In this document: positions 46,324 to 53,944 of the stretch, in pieces
Layout of the letters: each line of letters opens with the position of its first letter
Numbering within the stretch: position 1 is the first letter of the stretch
Assembly (NCBI RefSeq): GCF_009720775.1
Contig: NZ_WNKW01000003.1
Location: 312,028 to 376,027 of the forward strand
Source: Pseudoduganella danionis
GTDB taxonomy: Bacteria; Pseudomonadota; Gammaproteobacteria; Burkholderiales; Burkholderiaceae_D
DNA length: 64,000 nucleotides
Direction: 5' to 3'
Program-made: the position numbers and the translations under genes
The notes under the pieces: model-generated
Databases searched by the model: none
What the model saw: only the letters and a program-made list of their open reading frames with translations
What the model was told of the DNA's origin: nothing

Positions 46324-47994
46324 TCATTGGTCGGCCAGTTCCGGTTTGGCCAGCCACTCGCGGCCTTTCAGCATGCCTTTCCAGTACAGCGGCGGCAGGA
46401 TGCGCTCCTTCAGCAGCCAGGCCAGCCGCGAAGGGCGGGTGCCATCGATGAACCAGCGCGGGAAGCTAGGCGCCAGCTTGCCGCCGTAGGTGAATTCGGC
46501 CAGCACGATCTTGCCCCGTTCCACCGTCAGCGGGCAGGAGCCGTAGCCATCGTACTGGGCGCTGCTATTGCGCTGGTCTATTGCAGCCAGCAGATTGTAC
46601 GCCACTACGGGGGCTTGTTTGCGTGCGGCGGCGGCTGTCTTGGCATTGGGCGTGTTGGCGACGTCGCCCAGCGCGTAGATATTTGGCCAGGCCTTGTGGC
46701 GCAGCGTGGCCGGATCTACATCGACCCATCCGGCGGCATCGGCCAGCGGGCTGACGCGGATGAAGTCGGGCGGCACTTGCGGCGGTACCACATGCAGGAT
46801 GTCGAATGGACGGTCTATCAGTTCTTCCTTGCCGTTAGCGCCGGTGTGGCGGAAGGTGGCGATCTTGGCCGGACCGTTGACGCGCACCAGCGTATTGCCG
46901 AAATTCAGGTGGATGCCGTAAGCCTTCACATATTCCATCAGCGCGGGCACATAGTCGGCCACGCCGAACAGGGCGGCACCGGCGCTGCAGAATTCGATAT
47001 CGATCTGGTCCAGCGCACCGCTGCGCTTCCACTGGTCGGCCGACAGATACATGGCCTTCTGCGGCGCGCCCGCACACTTGATGGGCATGGGCGGCTGGGT
47101 GAAGATGGCGCGGCCTTTACCGAGTTGGTTCACAAGTTTCCACGTGTAGGGCGCCAGATGGTAGAGATAGTTGGAAGTCACGCCGTTGCGGCCCAGCGTA
47201 TCGGACAGGCCTTCGATGGCGTGCCAGTCCAGCTTGAGCCCGGGGCAGACCACCAGTTGCTGGTATTTGACGACGCGGCAGCCGTCGAGTATCAGGGCAT
47301 TGCGTTCCGGCTCGAAGGCTGCGACGGCTGCCTTGATCCAGTTGACGCCGCGCGGTATGGTGGCTGCCATGGTGTGGGCCGTGGTGGCCGCATCGAAGAC
47401 GCCGCCGCCTACCAGCGTCCAGCCGGGCTGGTAGTAGTGCACATCGGCCGGATCGATGATGGCGATGTCCAGTTCCGGATCGCGCGCGAGCAGGCTCGAT
47501 GCGGTGGCGATGCCGGCAGCGCCGCCGCCGATGATGACTACCGCATGTGCCACTTCCACATCGTCGAGCGGGGTACGGCCCTGGTTGATGATGCGGCGGA
47601 CCACGCCTTTCATGTCGTAGCCGGCACGCTGCGCCACCGCGACAATCTCGGGTAGCGATTTATGGCGCGCTTCGGCCAGTGCCCACATGGTGGTCGAGCG
47701 CATGCCGGTGCGGCAGTAAGCCAGCACGGGCTTGGGCAGCTCGGCCATCACTTGGCCGAATAGCTGGCCCTGTTCGTCCGTCACCTTGCCCGACACGGCG
47801 GGCAGGTAGTAGGTGCGCAGGCCCAGTGCCTGCGCGGCCCGTTCGATTTCGGCAAACAGGGGCTGGTCGCCCGCCTCGCCATCGGGACGGTTGCAAATAA
47901 GGGACTGGAAGCCGGCGGCGCGGATGCGGGCCAGATCTTCCGGCAGGATCTGGGGGGCGACGGATAATTCAGCGCTCAGCGTGTGTAATTCCAT
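46324..47994 (-). CDS. DUF442 phosphatase-like domain fused to sulfide:quinone oxidoreductase
   Basis: From the ATG at 47994 (AGGAA upstream) the protein has 556 residues. Residues 1-140 are a DUF442/Blh-associated domain with the active-site loop CRTGMRS; 150-556 are a flavoprotein with VVIIGGGAAGIATASSLLA for FAD and PIKCAGAPQKAMY plus VCPGLK cysteines of type II sulfide:quinone reductase. SQR oxidises sulfide to a persulfide and passes electrons to the membrane quinone. The N-terminal domain has a rhodanese-like Cys and may handle the product. It follows the dioxygenase gene by 20 bases. Confidence 0.9.
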   Translation of the reverse strand: MELHTLSAELSVAPQILPEDLARIRAAGFQSLICNRPDGEAGDQPLFAEIERAAQALGLRTYYLPAVSGKVTDEQGQLFGQVMAELPKPVLAYCRTGMRSTTMWALAEARHKSLPEIVAVAQRAGYDMKGVVRRIINQGRTPLDDVEVAHAVVIIGGGAAGIATASSLLARDPELDIAIIDPADVHYYQPGWTLVGGGVFDAATTAHTMAATIPRGVNWIKAAVAAFEPERNALILDGCRVVKYQQLVVCPGLKLDWHAIEGLSDTLGRNGVTSNYLYHLAPYTWKLVNQLGKGRAIFTQPPMPIKCAGAPQKAMYLSADQWKRSGALDQIDIEFCSAGAALFGVADYVPALMEYVKAYGIHLNFGNTLVRVNGPAKIATFRHTGANGKEELIDRPFDILHVVPPQVPPDFIRVSPLADAAGWVDVDPATLRHKAWPNIYALGDVANTPNAKTAAAARKQAPVVAYNLLAAIDQRNSSAQYDGYGSCPLTVERGKIVLAEFTYGGKLAPSFPRWFIDGTRPSRLAWLLKERILPPLYWKGMLKGREWLAKPELADQ

Positions 47995-48014
47995 GGTGGT
48001 TCCTGGTGATTGTT

Positions 48015-48896
48015 TTAGACGGCGTTGAGCGGGATCTTGATGTAGCGCGTGCCATTGGCTTCGGCGGGTGGCAGGTGGCCGGCGCGCATATTGATCTGCA
48101 CGGACGGCAGCAGCAGTACCGGCATGTCCAGCGTGGCATCGCGCTTGGAACGCATGGAGACGAATTCTTCTTCGCTGATGCCATTGCGCACATGGATGTT
48201 GGACTGGCGTTCTTCGGCCACGCTGCTCACGTAGCGCAGTTCGCGTCCGCCCGGCTGGTAGTCGTGGCACATGTAGAGCACGGTATCTTCGGGCAGGCTT
48301 AGTACCCGGTTGATGGAGCGGAACAGCGTGCGGGCATCGCCGCCGGGGAAGTCGCAGCGGGCCGTGCCGAAGTCCGGCATGAACAGGGTGTCGCCGACAA
48401 AGGCGGCGCTCTGGCTCTCGTTGCTGACTACATAGGTCATGCAGGCCGGCGTGTGGCCCGGCGTATGCATGGCGCGGCAGCTCAGGGTGCCGATGTGGAA
48501 TTCTTCGTTATCGCTGAACAGATGGTCGAACTGGCTGCCATCGCGTGCCATTTCCGGCTCCGCGTTGAACAGGCCGCCAAACACGCGCTGCACCGTGGTG
48601 ATGTGCTGGCCGATGCCGATCTTGCCGCCCAGTTTGCCTTTGAGATAGGGCGCCGCCGTCAGGTGGTCGGCGTGGACATGGGTTTCCAGTATCCATGCCA
48701 CGCTGGCGCCCAGTTCGGCCACGCGCGCGATCAGTTGGTCGGCCGAGGTGGTGCTGGTGCGGCCGGACTTGGGATCGTAATCGAGCACGCTGTCGATCAG
48801 GGCGCAGGCGCGGGTAGCAGGGTCGAGCACCAGATAGCTGACAGTGCTGGTGGCGGCGTCGAAAAAGCCTTCGACATGTAATGGCGTAACGGTCAT
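48015..48896 (-). CDS. Persulfide dioxygenase-like metallo-beta-lactamase fold protein
   Basis: Starting at the ATG at 48896 with GAGGAG upstream gives 293 residues. Iron ligands are in THVHADHLTAAPYLK, HTPGHTPACM and VGDTLFMPDFGTARCDFPGGD. These match ETHE1/Blh-type persulfide dioxygenases, which turn glutathione persulfide into sulfite. It is the first gene of a four-gene operon (dioxygenase, SQR fusion, TauE, methyltransferase) read leftward from a sigma-54 promoter. Confidence 0.92.
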   Translation of the reverse strand: MTVTPLHVEGFFDAATSTVSYLVLDPATRACALIDSVLDYDPKSGRTSTTSADQLIARVAELGASVAWILETHVHADHLTAAPYLKGKLGGKIGIGQHITTVQRVFGGLFNAEPEMARDGSQFDHLFSDNEEFHIGTLSCRAMHTPGHTPACMTYVVSNESQSAAFVGDTLFMPDFGTARCDFPGGDARTLFRSINRVLSLPEDTVLYMCHDYQPGGRELRYVSSVAEERQSNIHVRNGISEEEFVSMRSKRDATLDMPVLLLPSVQINMRAGHLPPAEANGTRYIKIPLNAV

Positions 48897-48944
48897 TGTT
48901 TTCTCCTCGTGGCGCTCACAGCGGCGCATTCGCGGCTATAAGCA

Positions 48945-48959
48945 GCAAAAGCCGTGCCA
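48945..48959 (-). promoter_or_regulatory. Sigma-54 promoter of the sulfide operon
   Basis: On the minus strand the sequence reads TGGCAC-GGCTT-TTGC, a perfect fit to the -24/-12 consensus TGGCAC-N5-TTGC. It lies about 50 bases before the dioxygenase start, with activator repeats 80-145 bases upstream. Confidence 0.92.
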
Positions 48960-49038
48960 GATTTGATCTAGCGCATTTTTTATTTGCAAGTGTTTGATTT
49001 GATTCGGGAAAATATTTGCTACTCGTGAGGTGCGTGGC

Positions 49039-49102
49039 TGGCAGTAGCGCTTTTGGCAGTGATTTGGCAGTAATTGGCACTGCCACTTGACGCTTTGGCA
49101 GT
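49039..49102. promoter_or_regulatory. FisR-site cluster (left): five TGGCAGT-type repeats
   Basis: TGGCAGT occurs at 49039-49045, 49054-49060, 49065-49071 and 49096-49102, and inverted as ACTGCCA at 49079-49085. The cluster lies 80-157 bases upstream of the sigma-54 promoter of the sulfide operon and just before the fisR ATG, the expected place for an enhancer-binding protein. Confidence 0.8.
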
Positions 49103-49137
49103 GCTGCGGCAGCATAGCAAGCTGAACCGGAGATGCC

Positions 49138-50463
49138 ATGCCTACCACCCCTATCCCCTTCATGCCGGCCTTGCCATCGCGGCCGGCCGTGCAGACGCTG
49201 ATATCCTTCCTCGAGCACGAAGCCCATCCCATGATCGTGCTCGACCCCGACTACAACATTCTCGCGGCGAACATCGCCTACCAGCGCCAGTTCGGCCATG
49301 GCGATCAGGCCATCGTCGGCCACAAGTGCTACCGCGTGTCGCATCACTATGATCTGCCGTGTGATCAGGCAGGCGAACACTGCCCCATGAAGCGCGCGCA
49401 GGAGCTGCGCGGCCCGGACCGCATCCTGCACATCCACCACACGCCGCGCGGGCCCGAGCATGTGGCCGTCGAGCTGCGCCCCATCTTCGACGCGGCCGGT
49501 GCCATTACAGCCTATGTGGAACGGCTGGAAGTGGTGCGCAGCGCATCGGCCAAGCCTAGCGGGGAAGGGCTGGTGGGGCGTTCGGCCGCATTCAATCAGG
49601 CGCTGGCGGCGATGCGGCGGGTGGCGCCATCCATGCTGCCCGTGCTGCTACTCGGCGAATCAGGTACGGGCAAGGAATTGTTTGCGCGCGCCGTGCATGA
49701 GAACAGTGAACGCGAGGCGGGGCCCTTCGTAGTAGTGGACTGTTCGGGGCTGACGGAAACCCTGTTCGAAAGCGAGCTGTTTGGTCATGAAAAAGGCGCT
49801 TTCACGGGCGCCATCGCGCGCAAGGCGGGGCTGGTAGAGACGGCGCAGGGCGGCACGCTGTTCCTCGACGAGATAGGCGATGTGCCGCTGGCCATGCAGG
49901 TCAAGCTGCTGCGTCTGATCGAGTCCGGCACCTACCGCAGGGTGGGTAGCGTGGAAACCCAGTATGCCAATTTCCGGCTGGTTGCGGCCACCCACAAGCC
50001 GCTGGAAAGCATGGTGGAAAACGGCGAATTCCGTCAGGACCTGTACTACCGCATCAACGCTTTCCCCATCGTGCTGCCGCCGCTGCGCGAGCGCAGCGAC
50101 GATATCCCGCTGCTGGTCAATTCCATCCTGCAGCGCAGTAGCTATGCCAAGCGCAAGCTGAGCGTGGCCGATAGCGCGATGGCCGTGCTGCAGCGTGGTA
50201 ACTGGCATGGCAATGTGCGCGAGCTGCGCAATGTACTGGAACGGGCCAGCCTGTTTGCGGATGACGGCGTGATCCGCGTCGAACACCTGCCTGCGCTGGG
50301 CGTGGCGCGCACCGCCAGCAGCCGCATCAGCGTGCAGGCGGCCGGAACCACGCTGGCCGAACTGCATGCGAGCTTCCACGGCACGCGCAAGGAACTGGCG
50401 GCCACGCTGGGCCTGAGTGAACGTACGCTGTACCGCAAGCTCAAGGAGCTGGGGCTGGACTGA
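49138..50463 (+). CDS. fisR: FisR-type sulfane-sulfur-sensing sigma-54 activator
   Basis: The 441 residues comprise a PAS-like sensor domain (about 20-130), the AAA+ sigma-54 domain with GESGTGKE and GAFTGA (about 145-385), and a Fis-type HTH at the end ([19 protein letters not shown]). The sensor has three cysteines, C64, C75 and C82. The spacing of 11 and 7 residues equals that of the three sensor cysteines reported for the Cupriavidus FisR (53, 64, 71), which reads sulfane sulfur. It is divergent from the sulfide operon and upstream of the cyd operon. Confidence 0.92.
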   Translation: MPTTPIPFMPALPSRPAVQTLISFLEHEAHPMIVLDPDYNILAANIAYQRQFGHGDQAIVGHKCYRVSHHYDLPCDQAGEHCPMKRAQELRGPDRILHIHHTPRGPEHVAVELRPIFDAAGAITAYVERLEVVRSASAKPSGEGLVGRSAAFNQALAAMRRVAPSMLPVLLLGESGTGKELFARAVHENSEREAGPFVVVDCSGLTETLFESELFGHEKGAFTGAIARKAGLVETAQGGTLFLDEIGDVPLAMQVKLLRLIESGTYRRVGSVETQYANFRLVAATHKPLESMVENGEFRQDLYYRINAFPIVLPPLRERSDDIPLLVNSILQRSSYAKRKLSVADSAMAVLQRGNWHGNVRELRNVLERASLFADDGVIRVEHLPALGVARTASSRISVQAAGTTLAELHASFHGTRKELAATLGLSERTLYRKLKELGLD

Positions 50464-50468
50464 CAGAC

Positions 50469-50522
50469 ACTGCCACACTGTCATACTGGCAGTAAAACAC
50501 TGCCATGGCAGTGCTTGGCAGT
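50469..50522. promoter_or_regulatory. FisR-site cluster (right): five repeats between fisR and cyd
   Basis: ACTGCCA at 50469-50475 and 50499-50505, and TGGCAGT at 50487-50493, 50506-50512 and 50516-50522. The same heptamer as the cluster before fisR. It ends 56 bases upstream of a sigma-54 promoter. Confidence 0.8.
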
Positions 50523-50577
50523 ATGTCAATTAGGCCTAAGTATTTGATCTGCATCATTTTTATCTTCCTGTTACCAC

Positions 50578-50592
50578 TGGCACGGAATGTGC
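50578..50592 (+). promoter_or_regulatory. Sigma-54-like promoter of the cyd operon
   Basis: TGGCAC-GGAAT-GTGC matches TGGCAC-N5-TTGC with one base changed, keeping the invariant GG and GC ten bases apart. Transcription would begin near 50604, just before the cydP ATG at 50605. Confidence 0.75.
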
Positions 50593-50604
50593 GAAACAGT
50601 GGGC

Positions 50605-50781
50605 ATGAGAACGTCCGATAAACGCCTGTTACGCCACCTGATCATCGCCGTGCTTGTCAAGCTGGTGCTGCTGACGGGGCTGTGGTGGGCGTTTGTGCGG
50701 GACGCGCGTGTCGAGGTCGACACCACGGCCGTCGCCCGGCATCTGGGCGGGCCGCTCGGAACTACAGGAGAAAAACAGTGA
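50605..50781 (+). CDS. cydP: CydP-like small cytochrome bd-associated membrane protein
   Basis: From the ATG at 50605 the protein has 58 residues (MRTSDKRLLRHLIIAVLVK...), one membrane helix (about 10-31) and a short hydrophilic end, the pattern of CydP, an accessory of cytochrome bd operons in betaproteobacteria. No clear ribosome site is present, and the predicted transcript start is at or next to the ATG. Its TGA overlaps the cydA GTG (GTGA at 50778-50781). Confidence 0.8.
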   Translation: MRTSDKRLLRHLIIAVLVKLVLLTGLWWAFVRDARVEVDTTAVARHLGGPLGTTGEKQ

Positions 50782-52349
50782 TTTCGGACCAATTAGTGGA
50801 TTTGTCGCGGCTGCAGTTTGCCGCCACAGCCATGTACCATTTTCTATTCGTCCCGCTCACCGTCGGCATGGTTTGGCTGCTGGTGATCATGGAGAGCGTG
50901 TATGTGATGACGGGCAAAGTCATCTGGAAAGACATGACGCGCTTCTGGGGCAAGCTATTCGGCATCAATTTCGCGCTCGGTGTGACCACCGGCATCACGC
51001 TGGAATTCCAGTTCGGCACCAACTGGGCCTATTACTCGCACTACGTGGGCGACATCTTCGGTGCACCGCTGGCCATCGAAGGGCTGATGGCCTTCTTCCT
51101 CGAATCGACCATGATAGGCCTGTTCTTCTTTGGCTGGGACAGGCTGCGCAAGGAACACCATCTGCTGGTGACCTTGTTGATGGCGGTCGGCACCAATCTG
51201 TCGGCGCTGTGGATACTGGTGGCCAATGGCTGGATGCAGAATCCGGTCGGCGCCGAATTCAGCTTCGTCACCATGCGCATGGAAATGGTGGACTTCTGGG
51301 CCGTGCTGTTCAACCCGGTGGCGCAGGCCAAGTTTGTGCATACGGTCTCGGCCGGCTATGTCACGGGGGCCATGTTCGTGCTGTCGGTGTCGAGCTGGTA
51401 TCTGCTGCGCGGGCGCGATGTGGAGTTTGCCAAGCGCAGCTTCCGCGTGGCCGCCGCATTCGGTTTGGCTTCGGCACTGAGCGTGATCGTGCTCGGCGAC
51501 GAATCGGGCTATACCGTGGGCGAGGCGCAGCAAACCAAGCTGGCCGCGATGGAAGCCATGTGGGACACCAAGCCCGCGCCGGCCGGCCTGACGCTGGTGG
51601 CGGGCATCAACGAAGCGCAGGCCCGCAATGACTGGGAAATCGAACTGCCGTGGGTGATGGGGCTGATCGGCACCCGTTCCGTCAGCAAGCAAATCCCCGG
51701 CATCCATGCCATCAAGGCGAACAACCGCGCCCGCATCGTGCGCGGCGTACAGGCCGTGCTGGCGCTGGAAGCTTTGCGCCAGCAGCGCGACGATGCGGCG
51801 GCGCTGGCCCGCTTCAATGAATACAAGGGTGATCTGGGCTTTGGCCTGCTGCTGAAAAAATACGTGGCCGATGTGCGCCTAGCCACGCCGGCCATGATAG
51901 AGCGCGCCGTCGATGATACGGTGCCGCGCGTGTTGCCCATGTTCTGGGCCTTCCGCCTGATGGTGGGGCTGGGCATGGCCATGCTGCTGCTGTTCGCGCT
52001 GGCATTCTGGAGTACCGTCAAACTGGTGTGCGGGCAGTCGCGCTGGCTGCTGCGCTGGGCGTTGTGGATGCTGCCTGCACCATGGCTGGCCTGCGAGCTG
52101 GGCTGGTTTGTCGCCGAGTACGGGCGCCAGCCATGGACCATCTACGGCGTGCTGCCTACCCATATGAGCGTCTCCACTTTGAGCGTGGCCAATCTGTACG
52201 GATCGCTGACCGGCTTTGTGGCTTTCTATACCGTGCTGCTGGTGGTGGAAGTGTTCCTGATGGTGAAGTTCGCCCGCCAGGGCCCCGGCAGCCTCGGCAC
52301 GGGCCGCTATGACTATGACCTGACTCGCAAGGAGCTGCAGCATGCTTGA
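50778..52349 (+). CDS. cydA: Cytochrome bd ubiquinol oxidase subunit I
   Basis: The start codon is GTG at 50778 with AGGAG seven bases upstream, giving 523 residues. Typical features are the N-terminal LQFAATAMYHFLFVPLTVG with the haem His, the quinol-binding GRQPW segment near the end and a long Q-loop (about 250-380). The length matches the E. coli-type enzyme. The complex reduces oxygen to water with high affinity and is resistant to sulfide, nitric oxide and cyanide. Confidence 0.98.
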   Translation: MISDQLVDLSRLQFAATAMYHFLFVPLTVGMVWLLVIMESVYVMTGKVIWKDMTRFWGKLFGINFALGVTTGITLEFQFGTNWAYYSHYVGDIFGAPLAIEGLMAFFLESTMIGLFFFGWDRLRKEHHLLVTLLMAVGTNLSALWILVANGWMQNPVGAEFSFVTMRMEMVDFWAVLFNPVAQAKFVHTVSAGYVTGAMFVLSVSSWYLLRGRDVEFAKRSFRVAAAFGLASALSVIVLGDESGYTVGEAQQTKLAAMEAMWDTKPAPAGLTLVAGINEAQARNDWEIELPWVMGLIGTRSVSKQIPGIHAIKANNRARIVRGVQAVLALEALRQQRDDAAALARFNEYKGDLGFGLLLKKYVADVRLATPAMIERAVDDTVPRVLPMFWAFRLMVGLGMAMLLLFALAFWSTVKLVCGQSRWLLRWALWMLPAPWLACELGWFVAEYGRQPWTIYGVLPTHMSVSTLSVANLYGSLTGFVAFYTVLLVVEVFLMVKFARQGPGSLGTGRYDYDLTRKELQHA

Positions 52350-53478
52350 TTACAGCACATTGAAAATTATCTGGTGGCTGCTGGTAGGGGTGCTGCTGGT
52401 GGGCTTTGCCATCATGGATGGCCACGATATGGGTGTCGGCACCTTGCTGCCCTATGTGGGGCGCAGCGATGTGGAGCGGCGTGTGGTGATCAACACGGTG
52501 GGCCCGCACTGGGATGGCAATCAGGTGTGGTTCATTACGGGCGGCGGCGCACTGTTTGCCGCCTGGCCCGTGGTGTATGCCACCGCGTTCAGCGGCTTCT
52601 ACTGGGCCATGATGCTGGTGCTGTGGGCGCTGTTCTTCCGCCCGGTCGGCTTCGATTACCGCAGCAAGATCCACCATCCGCTGTGGCGCAGCGTGTGGGA
52701 CTGGGGCTTGTTCGTGGGCGGCACCGTGCCGCCGCTGGTGTTCGGCATCGCCTTCGGCAACCTGCTGCAGGGCGTGCCGTTCCACTTCGACCAGTATCTG
52801 GTATCGACTTACACGGGCAGCTTCTGGCAGTTGCTCAATCCGTTTGCCTTGCTGGCCGGTGTGGTCAGCAGCGCCATGCTGACCATGCAGGGCGGCGCCT
52901 ATCTGGCGCACCGCACGGAAGGCGTACTGCAGACACGCGCGATCCGTGCGGCCGTCGTGGCGGCCGTGCTGCTGTGCCTGAGCTTTGCGGCCGCCGGTGT
53001 ATGGCTGCAGAGCATACCCGGCTACCGGATTACTTCCGTGATCGCTCCGGCAGCTTTGCCCGATGTGCTGGGCAAAACCGTGGTGCGCGAAGCAGGGGCG
53101 TGGATGGCCAATTATGCGCGTCAGCCGGCACTCTGGCTGCTGCCAGCGCTGGGGCTGGGCGGCGCACTGCTGGCTGCACTGCTGCTGCTCAAGCGCCGCA
53201 CGCTGTCCGCGTTCGTGCTGTCCTCGCTGGCGCTGGTGGGCGTGATCGGCACGGCAGGGGCGTCCATGTTCCCGTTTGTGATGCCATCGTCGTCCATGCC
53301 GGCAGCCAGCCTGACCGTGTGGGATAGCGTGTCCAGTCATCTGAGTCTGGCCATCATGTTCTGGGCCACGCTGCTGTTCATGCCGCTGGTAATTCTGTAC
53401 ACCTCGTGGGCCTACCGCGTCATGCGCGGCAAGGTGACTGCTGCGCATATCGCCGCGCACGAGCACACGGCTTATTAA
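52342..53478 (+). CDS. cydB: Cytochrome bd ubiquinol oxidase subunit II
   Basis: The 378 residues start MLDYSTLKIIWWLLVGVLLVGFAIMDGHDMGVG, the standard CydB N-terminus, with about eight membrane helices. It overlaps cydA by eight bases. CydB stabilises the haems of CydA. The ATG at 52342 is consistent with an AGGAG at about 52331-52335. Confidence 0.98.
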   Translation: MLDYSTLKIIWWLLVGVLLVGFAIMDGHDMGVGTLLPYVGRSDVERRVVINTVGPHWDGNQVWFITGGGALFAAWPVVYATAFSGFYWAMMLVLWALFFRPVGFDYRSKIHHPLWRSVWDWGLFVGGTVPPLVFGIAFGNLLQGVPFHFDQYLVSTYTGSFWQLLNPFALLAGVVSSAMLTMQGGAYLAHRTEGVLQTRAIRAAVVAAVLLCLSFAAAGVWLQSIPGYRITSVIAPAALPDVLGKTVVREAGAWMANYARQPALWLLPALGLGGALLAALLLLKRRTLSAFVLSSLALVGVIGTAGASMFPFVMPSSSMPAASLTVWDSVSSHLSLAIMFWATLLFMPLVILYTSWAYRVMRGKVTAAHIAAHEHTAY

Positions 53479-53506
53479 ATTCTGCGAGTTAAATTAGGAG
53501 AACATC

Positions 53507-53629
53507 ATGTGGTACTTTGCCTGGATATTGGGGGTGGGTTTTGCGCTGGCGCTGGCGATACTGAACGCCATGTGGGGCGAAAACGAAGCGGCGCGTGCGG
53601 CGCATGAGACGGAAGGAGGGCAGTTGTGA
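53507..53629 (+). CDS. cydX: CydX, small subunit of cytochrome bd
   Basis: A 40-residue ORF begins MWYFAWILGVGFALALAILN, the well-conserved CydX/YbgT sequence with a single membrane helix. AGGAG lies seven bases before the ATG. It is required for stable CydAB. The gene is short and easy to miss; its TGA overlaps the ybgE GTG. Confidence 0.95.
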   Translation: MWYFAWILGVGFALALAILNAMWGENEAARAAHETEGGQL

Positions 53630-53919
53630 AGGCGGGTCAGTTGGAGGAGCTGCAGTTCTCCCGTCTGCATTTCAGCAGTCTGGCGGCGGGTCTGTTACTG
53701 ATGCTGGCAGCAACCTTGTACCCGCCGTTGTTCCAGCGCGCCGATGGCAGCGCCGATCACACTCTGGCGAGCTTGTTGTTTGCCGCCATGAGTACTGGCT
53801 TGATACGCGGGGTAGGCTATATACCCGTTCAGCCTGTGCTGCGCTGGGTATTCTCGGGCTGGAGCTGTCTGCTATGTTTGCTGTTGGCTGCTGTGCTGAA
53901 AATGGGCGGTGGAATCTGA
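53626..53919 (+). CDS. ybgE: YbgE-like cyd operon membrane protein
   Basis: The GTG at 53626 overlaps the cydX stop (GTGA) and has a strong GGAAGGAGG site just upstream, giving 97 residues. Three hydrophobic helices (about 16-32, 45-62 and 74-92) fit the YbgE family found at the end of cyd operons. Its function is not known. This closes the cydP-A-B-X-ybgE operon. Confidence 0.82.
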   Translation: MKAGQLEELQFSRLHFSSLAAGLLLMLAATLYPPLFQRADGSADHTLASLLFAAMSTGLIRGVGYIPVQPVLRWVFSGWSCLLCLLLAAVLKMGGGI

Positions 53920-53944
53920 TGCCGGGCCAGCGTTGCTGGCAGGG

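Noticed and set aside
50469..50522. The repeat cluster considered as a fisR terminator
   Set aside because: ACTGCCA and TGGCAGT pairs could form hairpins, but the same heptamer clusters before fisR too, which points to binding sites. A dual role is not excluded.
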